This document shows, piece after piece, positions 38,747 to 47,630 of a stretch of 64,000 nucleotides of DNA. Below the pieces are notes generated by a model that was not told where the DNA came from, did not search any database, and saw only the letters and a program-made list of their open reading frames with translations. The DNA comes from Meloidogyne chitwoodi (lineage: Eukaryota > Nematoda > Chromadorea > Rhabditida > Meloidogynidae), in assembly GCA_015183035.1 (NCBI GenBank), contig JACZZP010000016.1, positions 868,001 through 932,000 on the forward strand. The letters run 5' to 3'. Every line of letters starts with the position of its first letter. The stretch's first letter is position 1. The position numbers were made by a program, and so were the translations under genes.

Positions 38747-39241
38747 CGTGTTGTGCCGGAAAGGCACTTATTTTAATGATTTTAATTAATTATTTAATTA
38801 CATTATTATGTCCCTTTTTTGATTTCTCACTTACCAACATTCCTTTATTATTTGGCCTAAACTTATTTTGTAACGCCCAACATTTCCACTATTTAATGAT
38901 CGCGTTTTCTCCCATGAGGGACTGGCTTACTTGTTTTTTATTGACTAGTGATTACCAACTTGCCTTGCTTTAACTTGACTTTAATTCGCTTCTTCTATAA
39001 ATTTATTACCAGCGCCTTCTATTTAGTTACCACACGTTTCTGACATTGTTGACCGTCAGATCCACTTTCTCGGCTTTTATTCCTCCGAGATATTATTATT
39101 ATATTTGTTAATTAATTAGAAATTAGTAAAGTTCTTTTATTTGGTATTTGTGTTTATTTGTTTAGGGCTTTAGGCAATTTAGAGTCTAGGCCGTGCCATA
39201 CTATTTCGGCACTTACCAACTGTGCATTTTCGGCACACGTT
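38747..39241. mobile_element. Possible degenerate non-autonomous element with GTGCCGAAA subterminal repeats
   Basis: The left boundary carries CGTGTTGTGCCGGAAAGGCA and the right carries the approximate inverse (TGCATTTTCGGCACACG, about 39223-39239). An extra GTGCCGAAA-type copy lies inside near 39200-39215 (inverted). GC is higher than in the flanking DNA. No target duplication could be fixed, so the call is weak. Confidence 0.3.
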
Positions 39242-39342
39242 TAAATTTAAAAAGAATTAAATAATATTATTCTTCATTATATACAATCTCGCCCAATTAC
39301 CAAGAGTTCCAAAGGTTGTGGAGTCCGAAATGGTGAAAATTG

Positions 39343-39720
39343 TTATTTAAAAATTATTAGAATTTCATAAAAATTAAATTATATAATTAAAATAAAGATA
39401 ATATTAAAAATAAAATTTATTATAATTTAATTATGTTTTAGAAAAAATTATTTAAAAATTATTAGAATTTCATAAAAATTAAATTATATAATTAAAATAA
39501 AGATAATATTAAAAATAAAATTTATTATAATTTAATTATGTTTTAGAAAAAATTATTTAAAAATTATTAGAATTTCATAAAAATTAAATTATATAATTAA
39601 AATAAAGATAATATTAAAAATAAAATTTATTATAATTTAATTATGTTTTAGAAAAAATTATTTAAAAATTATTAGAATTTCATAAAAATTAAATTATATA
39701 ATTAAAATAAAGATAATATT
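39343..39720. repeat. 105-bp tandem repeat, 3.6 copies
   Basis: Units start at 39343, 39448, 39553 and 39658, each beginning TTATTTAAAAATTATTAGAA; spacing is exactly 105 bp. The copies look identical by eye, so the amplification is recent. The last copy is truncated after 63 bp. Confidence 0.95.
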
Positions 39721-39891
39721 TTATAATTTATTTATAATATTGCGGTTAGTGATATAATTTTAATAAAAAAAATTTTAAAATATTCTAAACATATATTTTT
39801 ATTTGTAACATTTAATCAAAAGTTTAATAAATTAAATAAAAAGTATTATTGTAATATATATTTGATGCCCGGCCAAGCCGGTGGCGTTGGG

Positions 39892-39921
39892 CCCCGAGAG
39901 TTGGGAGACCAACTCTCGGGG
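39892..39921. repeat. Perfect GC-rich hairpin (13-bp stem, GAGA loop)
   Basis: CCCCGAGAGTTGG (39892-39904), GAGA, CCAACTCTCGGGG (39909-39921). It sits in a short GC island (39864-39930) in otherwise AT-rich DNA, directly upstream of the left 187-bp direct repeat. Confidence 0.9.
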
Positions 39922-39946
39922 CGCGCCTGTTTAAGCAAAAAAAGAC

Positions 39947-40133
39947 TTTCCTTTTATAAAATTTATTCAAGAGTCAAATTTAAATATAATAAATGTTGGG
40001 GAATTGGAACACCAACTCTAAGCTGGTGGGGAAAATTAGTCAAAACTGAAGCCTTTAGTCGGTATTCCATTTCCCTTTTATGGCCAGTGGAATGGGGCGT
40101 GAAAATTATTAAAATAATGATTAATATATGACA
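39947..40133 (+). repeat. 187-bp direct repeat, left copy (LTR-like)
   Basis: Identical by eye to 42526-42712, from TTTCCTTTTATAAAATTTAT to ATTAATATATGACA. The two copies flank 2.4 kb of less AT-rich DNA. The copy ends in CA like an LTR, but no TG start, primer-binding site or retroviral-type coding was found. Confidence 0.85.
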
Positions 40134-40489
40134 TTCTTCTCCCGGGGGAAATAGGGGGGAGTGTGCGGGGGACGAGAGCGGGAATACCATCTGTTGATGC
40201 GTTGAAGGGTCGGCGTTCGAACGGTCGTTATTATTATATATATTATTTTTGGCGTTGTGTTCTTCCCGCCATTATTAAGATATATAAGGAAATATTTCTC
40301 CATTTTCTTCATTCTTCTTTCCAATTCTTCCCAATTGATTTTTATTAATGGCGTCCAACTTCTCCCACCTATTTATTCTCTATTCTTACTCATTTCTCCC
40401 ACTTTCACCAACTTAATTTGTTTATCATTTCTTTCTCGCGCTTCCGTTGTTAATTTAATTTTAATTCATTTTAGTTAGACATTATCGGC

Positions 40490-41640
40490 ATTATTATACA
40501 TTCTGGATCCACCTAGTCGGTTTGTCAATAGTTTCAAGTCGGTATGGTGGTGGGTTGGATCCGACTCGAAATCTGTTGGCAAATTTGGCTTGGGGATGTC
40601 TTCTTCTTCAACTCCAATGATGATTGTTGGCATCTTTTGTTTATTTGAACTCCGCAAATCCTGATTCTATTCGTATGCCTGATATTTGGGACTCAATAGT
40701 AATGAATAATCAGATGAATCCGAGCCATTCCAATTTAATCAATGGTCGACCGCAAATGAGGGTCCATTTGTCGTATTGCGTCCAATCAATGAAATGATTT
40801 GTGGTGGGCAGGCAAGACCGTTCTCTCTAAACTTTGGGCTTTCTGCTTCAACTCAGGTTTATTTTTATAAAGATTTCTTTTATTTTCTTTTAATTTGCAG
40901 TTTTCTCACGTAAATAAAGATGGAAAGCTTGACCGGCTTGAATTCTCCATAGCTATGAAGTTGATTCGAAATTCTTTTGCCGGTTTACCATTACCCGCCT
41001 AGGATTGAACAACTCCAACTCATACGGATTAATGCCTATCTGTGATATTCCGCTCGGTGATTGGCCTCTTAATCTTTGCAGTCGTTCAGCAGGTTTCTTT
41101 TTTATTCCAAGTATATGTAATTCCTATTGTTCAGAGTGGCATCCTCTGAGACTAGAGCTTGTCACACCCTTGAAACTCCGTTTCTTCAGCAGTTTAATCA
41201 ACTTGATCGAAGTCGTGTTGGTCTTCTCACTAGCCAGTAGGCCTGAGGTGTTATGGCCGAAAGTTTTTACCGACTTTGTTGCTAGCCCAAATTTGGAATG
41301 TGTCTGACGTTAACCAAGGTTGCTGTTTGTGGATTGAAGAATTCTGCACTGCTCTCTTGTGGGATCGCCTGAGGTTTGTATCTTTTATCTTCCAGTTTTA
41401 CTCCCCCTGATCCAAATCCTATGCCCTCAACGAAAACTTGAGGTGTGTAGTCGTTGAAACTTTCGAGAACAAATGAAAAGATTCTCGCTAAATCCAAACG
41501 GAATTCTATTGTCATAGGCCCTTCTTTAGAACACCGTTATTTCTAATTATTAATCTCTTTTCTTTTTAAGGAAGAACGTCATCCTGCGCTTTTGAAGGGT
41601 TGTGCCAACTTCGAAATCCTCCGTCTGGAATGTTCTTAGG
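40490..41640 (+). pseudogene. Broken intersectin-like (EH-domain) gene fragment
   Basis: Reading on the plus strand, 40775-40856 gives INEMICGGQARPFSLNFGLS and, after an intron-like GTTTAT...TTTGCAG (40857-40901), NKDGKLDRLEFSIAMKLIRN followed by SFAGLPLP (40910-40998). This is the EF-hand-like end of an EH domain and matches the first EH domain of intersectin. Further on, 41190-41390 reads QFNQLDRSRVGLLTSQ, hits stops, then resumes in another frame as LAQIWNVSDVNQ...EEFCTALL, the pattern of the second EH domain. An ETFENK-like piece near 41455 may be from the following linker. In-frame stops, frame changes and missing helices show it is not functional. Intersectin is an endocytic scaffold. 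The retained intron indicates DNA-level capture or duplication rather than retroposition. Confidence 0.7.
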
Positions 41641-41881
41641 TTGTTCCAATTAATCTCTCCTTTAATTTCCCTTTTTATTTTCTATGTTCCGTGGTCTATG
41701 CTCTCATAGTCTCGGAACATTTTCAGGTGTTTCTGCGTCCCTTGATGGATCGGTCTTCTGCTCCACCTCTTTGGTTTGTCTGGCTATTGGCTTTGGTTAC
41801 ATAAATGGATCATCTTCATGTTTGTCTCTTCCTGCTCCTCATTCTTGACTGGATTCAATGCTTGTTTGTTCAACACGCGTA

Positions 41882-42444
41882 GAAGGTAGGGTACTTGTGT
41901 GTTATCCCTACGGACTTTTTGCGGACTATTTTTTTTTTTGCGGACAAATACCAATTTTTTTTTTCTTTCTCCATGTACCGTTGTCACTCAGAATCAATCA
42001 ATTAAATTTGATTCATAATATATATGAAAAGTTAAGAAAAAGTGCTGTTTTATCATTTCTATTCAAGTTTATTAGCTATTTTATTTATAATGAAAATTTG
42101 GGATTTGCCAACAACTGAATTATGATTAGGTACAACTTCGTAGACCCCGAAACTGGATGTAATACTCAAAAAGTGGAAAGGATGTGGGGAAGTGCCAAAT
42201 GGCGTAATAAGAAACATCGAGGGACAGCACGTCACCACTTGGATAGTTATTTTGCAGAATTTATGTGGAGAAAAATGATTGGTGATAGAGACGTTTTTGA
42301 AGAAATTATGATTGTTTGGGGGAAATATTGCCATTGGATTGATTTTTTCTTTTATATATTTTCTCTTTTAAAAAATAAATTTTGTCCGCAAAAAAAAAAG
42401 TCCGCAAAAAGTCCGTAGGGATAACACACAAGTACCGAAGGTAG
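41882..42444 (+). mobile_element. Internally deleted Merlin-like element with 8-bp TSD
   Basis: The element spans 41890-42436, flanked by GAAGGTAG at 41882-41889 and 42437-42444. Inverted ends: GGTACTTGTGTGTTATCCCT on the left, its inverse on the right, continuing through a CGGACTTTTTGCGGAC block. The inside keeps the end of an IS1595/Merlin-type transposase. It is inserted next to the intersectin fragment, between the 187-bp repeats, so it arrived there as a nested insertion or was carried along. Confidence 0.85.
42140..42330 (+). pseudogene. Merlin-type transposase C-terminal remnant
   Basis: Reads NFVDPETGCNTQKVERMWGS, then AKWRNKKHRGTARHHLDSYF followed by AEFMWRK. This matches the C-terminal DDE region: the T-G-x-N-T-x-x-V-E-x-x-W pattern includes the final Glu, and a Y-F-A-E-F-x-W-R block follows. 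The two Asp motifs and the N-terminus are missing. It is a different subfamily from the transposase at 35707-36827. Confidence 0.75.
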
Positions 42445-42525
42445 ATAGTAATTATTATTTTTTTTTTACTTGGCCCTTTCAAACTTTAAGTTTTGTGTAT
42501 TTTGCTCTTTAATAATTTTTTTTTT

Positions 42526-42712
42526 TTTCCTTTTATAAAATTTATTCAAGAGTCAAATTTAAATATAATAAATGTTGGGGAATTGGAACACCAACTCTAA
42601 GCTGGTGGGGAAAATTAGTCAAAACTGAAGCCTTTAGTCGGTATTCCATTTCCCTTTTATGGCCAGTGGAATGGGGCGTGAAAATTATTAAAATAATGAT
42701 TAATATATGACA
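42526..42712 (+). repeat. 187-bp direct repeat, right copy (LTR-like)
   Basis: Second copy of the sequence at 39947-40133, with no difference seen by eye. Sequences outside and inside the pair differ, and no short target duplication was found beyond the repeats. Confidence 0.85.
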
Positions 42713-42940
42713 ATATACATATGTACATAAATTAATTTTGTTTTAATGCTAAATAATCTTTTTAATTATCTCTAAAAAAGAGAATTAAATTTAAAATTAT
42801 AAATTACAATAAAATTAATTATAATTATACTTTTTTAAATAATATTGTTGCTTAAAATAAAATAAATTGAAATAATAAAATTTGAATCAAAATTTTTAAA
42901 AAATAATATCTTTTTCGAGAAAATTATGTTTGAATTATAC

Positions 42941-43591
42941 ATAATTACTAAGGGGCGGATTTTTAGTCAAATGACTTTTTTTTTTGCGACATTGGCATAA
43001 CGTAAAACGTTCAAAAAACGTGTTTTTAGCTCGGTTGGAAGAGTATTGAACGACTTTTATTTGACTATTTTGGACTATTTTAGACTTTTTATAACTTTTT
43101 GACTATTTTAGACTTTTTGGTATTATTTTTGACTTTTTTGTGCTTTTTCAAGATATTTATGCCTAAAAATCAGAAAAATTTATAAAAAGTTGGAAAACTT
43201 CTTAAGTTTAAACAATTTTTCAATTTTTCTTTCAACTTTTCTTAAAAATAAAAAAAAATTTATCTGGCATTTTGTCAATTTTTTCTTTGTGACATTTTGT
43301 CACTTTGTCGCTTACTGACATTTTTTCATAAGAAACGAATACTAAGCCAATTTTGAGAAATATTTAATCTGCGTTTATAATTTAAAAAATGACAAAAAAA
43401 TGACTAGTATTTTTTGTTTTGACCTTATTTAGATTAAAAAAATATTTTTTATACACATTTTTGTATTTTAAACCTGATTTTTTGTGACTTTTTTGTGACT
43501 ATTTTGGTGACTATTTTGGATTTTTAGTGACTATTTTAGGCGACTATTTTGCAATTTTATTTTGACTAAAAATCCGCCCCTTAATAATTAC
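42941..43591. mobile_element. hAT-type MITE with 8-bp TSD
   Basis: The element is 42949-43583 (635 bp). Ends are TAAGGGGCGGATTTTTAGTC and its inverse. The flanks are ATAATTAC at 42941-42948 and 43584-43591. The end TAAGG agrees with the hAT terminal consensus (Y-A-R-N-G), as does the 8-bp duplication. The interior is filled with irregular GACTATTTT/GACTTTTT repeats and codes for nothing. Confidence 0.85.
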
Positions 43592-44520
43592 ACAAAAAAT
43601 AGATTAAAATATTAAAACTTAAGAAAATATATCAACGACTATAACAATATGAAAATAAAAAAAATAAATCTCAAACCAATCCATTAGAATAAAAAATAAA
43701 TAAATATTTTACCATTATTTTCTTTTGCCATAATGCTGGAGCAATAATAAAATTGTAAAATAAATGATTTCTACTGCAAAATAAATGATTAATCAAATTT
43801 TAAATAAAAATTATAAATTAATAGTAAAAAAATATTTGGATAAAATTATTTTTTATAAAATCAAAAATCTAAAATGAAGGTTAATAAATAGTAGAGTTAT
43901 TCATATGCGTTTTTCCGGTAACGGTAACGGTAATTTCGGTAACCCAAAATTTTAAAAAATCATAACTTATTCAAAAGTAAACTTTTTTGAAAATTTTAAA
44001 ATTCTATTATATGTTAAGAAATATGCTTAATTTTGAAAAATACATTAATTTATAGGATTATAGCTTAGAAATGTTTTATAGAGAAATTTGGATGGATAAG
44101 CGTCTTCGGTATGATAATTAACAATTTAGAAATAAAAAAGTATATTCATTATATTTAAAATTTAAATCAAAACTTGAAAAAAAATATGAGATCAAAATTA
44201 AATTCTTTTTATTATTAATTAATCTTTAAATTTGTTCAAAATACAATAACAAATAAAATTATTGTTGTATAAATAAAGAATTAATTTATCAGGTATTCCA
44301 AGACGAGAAAATATCTATAGATAAATAAAAATATTTTATTAATTACATAAAAACTTACAATGTCAACAAATTTGGCAAATCATTTAATATTAAAAAATAA
44401 AACCACAAAAAGCATAAAAATATCAGGAATACCTTTAAAAAATAAAATTAAAAAAAATGTTAGTAAAAAAATTACCAATTGCTAATTAAATTATAAACTT
44501 TTTTCCAGTCTAAACTGCAC
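43592..44520. other. AT-rich spacer with a hAT-like terminus at 43892
   Basis: Only A/T-rich sequence apart from 43892-43945, where TAGAGTTATTCA is followed by (GGTAAC)n-like subterminal repeats, matching in inverted form the structure at 48920-49049. No coding evidence. Confidence 0.4.
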
Positions 44521-44900
44521 CATTTATTTACTAATAATAAAACCGCCAAACAATGATAAAATGAAATCTATAAATAAATGTAAAAAAAAGAAAGAAAAGA
44601 CCTTTTTGGTATCATTTTTTAAAATTGAATTAATTCCTTTGAAGACATATTGGGTGTTTATTAAATTTGTACAATTAGCATCCAAATTTGAAGATAACAG
44701 TAGCAGACCTTCCAACAGAAGCGCTGAATATTCATTTAAATTGTTATATAAGACTGCGTATTCTGATTCTTGATGGTAATGAAAAGTTCCATTTGTTCTA
44801 TGATCATTAATCCGATTATTAATTTCATCTTTTGTAGAACCAATATAATTGATAGAATTAATATATTTTCCATCTCTAGCAACATATACCTTTTTAAAAA
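44521..44900 (-). CDS. GIY-YIG nuclease-like domain, partial
   Basis: Minus-strand frame from about 44894 reads KKVYVARDGKYINSINYIGS, then TKDEINNRINDHRTNGTF. Further on are an L-L-L-E-G-L-L-L helix and an N-T-Q-Y turn, ending at a stop near 44524. The order Y-V...Y-I-G-S-T-K...R-I-x-D-H...E...N matches the GIY-YIG fold (two Tyr strands, catalytic Arg, His, Glu, Asn). Only one exon is clear; its link to the zinc-finger exons upstream on the same strand (45099 onward) is possible but unproven. The function would be DNA nicking or cleavage. It could derive from a selfish element. Confidence 0.45.
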
Positions 44901-45098
44901 TAAACAGGTGGTTATTATTTTATTATTAATGTAAAGGAGCTAAGGTTTAAGATTTTATTTTTTATTATTAATGTGAAGGAGCTAAGGTTTAAGATTTTAT
45001 TAAAGAGAAAGTGAAAACAGCCCCCTACCTTATACGTGGTGAGCGAAAGCATGTAAAAATAACACCAAGGAGGTTACATGATTAGCGCCTTACCTGTT

Positions 45099-46253
45099 TT
45101 AACATTTACAGTCTCTTTCTTTAATTAATAATTTGAAAATTAAATTAAAACCCACTTTATATTCACCTCCACCTCCAACACTTAATAAATTGAAAAGTTC
45201 AGATAAATTTTTATTTTTTCCATCACCAGAAATAACTTCATTAAAAATTGTTGACCAGGAGTTTTCTCCATAAAATTCGTTATTGCATTTTTTTTGTTTG
45301 ATATGTTGTCTTAAATGTTTTGAATTTTGCACCTTTTCTGAACAATAAGGACAATAACAAAAAGTTGGTATTTTAATTGATGATTCAAATGAAGACATGT
45401 TATGAGAACGCTGATGAAATTTAAGACCACAAAGACGACTAAATCTTTTAATACAACGAACACCATCTTGATCAAGATTCTAATGAAAAATATATATTTA
45501 AAAAAACAAGTTTAATAAAATTTTAAAAAACCTTGCAAATATAAGGTTTTTCTCCACTATGATGTCTGACATGTTGTGCTAGTAGAAGTTGTGTTTTAAA
45601 ATATTTGTCCCTTTTACAATTCAACCAGCGACAATAAAAACGTGGAGCCTTTAGAAAAATATACAAAATTAAAATTTAAAATATTTTAACGATTTTTTCA
45701 AATTTAAAGGTCTATATGAATTATCATTAATCCCTTAATGCTCTATTAGTATTTTTATTTTTGTTGCTATTCTCAAATTCAGCTAGATTTTATTATAGTT
45801 TTAAATAATTTTATAAAACGACCCATCTAGTTTATTTATTAAAACAACTAAAAAATTTAACTTCAAGCTCCTAGTTATTCTTTTTCCTACTTTATAACCC
45901 CACACTTTTTTTTTAACCTGTTCCATTCTCACATGTACATTATTCACATGTTCTACAAAAGTTTCTTCATTATTAAATATTTCTCTACATTTATTCCATT
46001 CACAACAAATATTAGTTCTGCCAGGAAATTCTTCATCCTCTTCCATTTCTTCCTCTTCGTTTAAATTTATAATATTTTGACCAAAAGATGTAGAACATAA
46101 AGAGGGTTGTATTGTTGATGGTGATGGAACTGTTGGTGTTGTTTGTGGAATATTTGTATTTATTTGTTGTTCACTAGAAGGAGTACTAGGGGTGCTTTCA
46201 TTTTCGACTGTTGTTGTTAATGTTGATTCTCTTCTTGTTAATGATTGATACAA
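45099..46253 (-). CDS. GLI/TRA-1-type C2H2 zinc-finger protein, 5' end unclear
   Basis: Exons at about 46250-45920, 45650-45535 and 45481-45099. A Ser/Thr/Pro-rich and acidic stretch (E-E-E-E-M-E-E-D-E-E) precedes finger 1, C-E-W-N-K-C-R-E-I-F...H-V-N-N-V-H. Finger 2 is Y-C-R-W-L-N-C-K-R...H-V-R-H-H with the linker HSGEKPY. Finger 3 ends K-R-F-S-R-L-C-G-L-K-F-H-Q-R-S-H, and a fourth C2HC-like finger is C-P-Y-C...H-I-K-Q-K-K-C. Finger 2 with its C-R-W-L-x-C pattern is typical of the GLI/ZIC/TRA-1 class of transcription factors. No ATG begins the first exon (its frame is opened by a non-ATG codon and has a stop four codons earlier with no AG acceptor between). The gene is therefore truncated, or joined to upstream exons by a site I cannot see. 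Confidence 0.6.
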
Positions 46254-46370
46254 TCCAAGATATAGTTATAATATTTTAAATTTTATGAGAGTTAGTGAGT
46301 TTACTCTTTAAACAAAAAGGAATTTAATAAAATAAGACAAATAATAAATAAAAAATTAAAATAAATACCA

Positions 46371-47110
46371 TCATTAAATAACAATAGACACTTTTCACGT
46401 CCAAATTTTCACTATAAAATTCTTTTGGTTTAATTAGTTTTGGAACATTAAATTGTCTTTTTGCAAGACTAGCTGCATTTTCAAAAAGTTCTTCACCACA
46501 AAGTTCACTAATTTCATTTAAATCAATTAAAGAATCATCGAATGATTTAATTAAAATATTTATAACCAGTCCGTCGCGAAATGAAATACAATCAGTAATA
46601 ATAATATCAGGATAAGAAGATATTGCATCAAGACACCTATTTATTAAAAAAAAATTTTTTTAATTTATATTTCTTTTTTACCATTTTTTAAGAGCTTCAA
46701 CCATTTTTTGTTCATTAGAGGGTGAAGGTGCAAATGTTTTCCAATATAATTGCATTAATAGCCAACACAATGTTAAAACTGTTTGTTGATTACCAGATAA
46801 TAAATCATTGACAGAAATTTGAAGAAGAGGATCAGTTGGATCATCAGATGACATTGAATGTAAAACAAAACTGATATCATCTGCCACATTTTTAAAATTT
46901 CGAGCCTTCAAATATTTTAAATTTGTTTTAAAATTTTTAAAAAGAACTTACTACAGGCACACCAAGTATTAGAGTTGCAAATTTTGAAAGATTTTTGACA
47001 TCAGCAATCTCTCTAAAATTAAAAAATTATTTTTTGAATATGAGAATAAATTAAAAAGATTGAAAATTATTTAAAACATACCTTAAGGTTAACTATTAAT
47101 AAAAAAACTT
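46371..47110 (-). pseudogene. Tandem calponin-homology (actin-binding type) gene fragment, 5'-truncated
   Basis: Exons at about 47015-46952, 46911-46678 and 46640-46372. The first reads R-E-I-A-D-V-K-N-L-S-K-F and the next NFKNVADDISFVLHSMSSDD. The sequence G-N-Q-Q-T-V-L-T-L-C-W-L-L-M-Q-L-Y-W is the end of CH1 (N...LGL-W-LI pattern). Then ALKKWCLDAISSYPDIIITD followed by SFRDGLVINILIKSF and FNVPKLIKPKEF is a CH2 domain. Such pairs bind F-actin in spectrin/plakin-type proteins. Nothing N-terminal to mid-CH1 is present; a transposon-like GC patch at 47270-47350 lies there. The 3' junction to the zinc-finger exon is not resolvable. It is called a fragment because both ends are missing. Confidence 0.55.
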
Positions 47111-47269
47111 GGATATGACTGAAATAAAATTATGAGTTTATTTTTTTAATTATTTCTTTTATTTTATTTTTTAATAATTTTTCTTTTTTAGTTTATTTAG
47201 TTCCATGTGTTTTGTTTTTTAAATATTTTTATTATGTTATTTATTTTACTTTGTTTTATTTTTTTGTGA

Positions 47270-47365
47270 TGTGGTTTGTTGGTGCCTGTCTACGGTTACG
47301 GGCCGAAACAGGCGTTATATGTTATTGTGAGGGACCGTACTGATGATGGCCCGCCCTCATTATTT
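47270..47365. other. GC-richer patch with imperfect hairpin
   Basis: GCCTGTCTACGGTTACGGGCCGAAACAGGC at about 47287 forms an imperfect fold (GCCTGT/ACAGGC). It lies between the CH fragment and the minisatellite and is probably a transposon relic. No ends recognised. Confidence 0.3.
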
Positions 47366-47470
47366 TTACAAAATCGTTAAATAGATTTTTTCTTTAAAAT
47401 TCTGGGTACGTTCCAAGGTTCATACTTCAAATTCTACTAACTTGTCTGCATTATTTTTTTATTCCTATAT

Positions 47471-47630
47471 TGTCCTCAAATGTCGTCCTCAAATGTCTGT
47501 TCCTCAAAAGTTCCTCCTCAAGTGTCCGTCCTCAAAAGTTCATCCTCAAAGGTCGTCCTCAAATAACGTTCCTCAAAAGTCTATCCTCAAATGTCTATCC
47601 TCAAAAGTTCGTCCTCAAATGTCGCACAAC
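47471..47630. repeat. Minisatellite, ~12-14 bp units (GTCCTCAAANGT)
   Basis: About twelve consecutive variants of GTCCTCAAATGT / TTCCTCAAAAGT / ATCCTCAAAGGTC. Unit length alternates between 12 and 14 bp. Open frames across it are artefacts of the repeat. Confidence 0.85.

Noticed and set aside
39862..40478. Several overlapping open frames near the GC island
   Set aside because: Mutually overlapping on both strands, one spans the 187-bp repeat; no protein family recognisable.
42059..42334. Minus-strand frame over the Merlin remnant
   Set aside because: Shadow of the plus-strand transposase remnant at 42140-42330.
39947..42712. Calling a full LTR retrotransposon
   Set aside because: No TG start shared by both repeats, no primer-binding site after the left repeat, no gag/pol coding, no target duplication.
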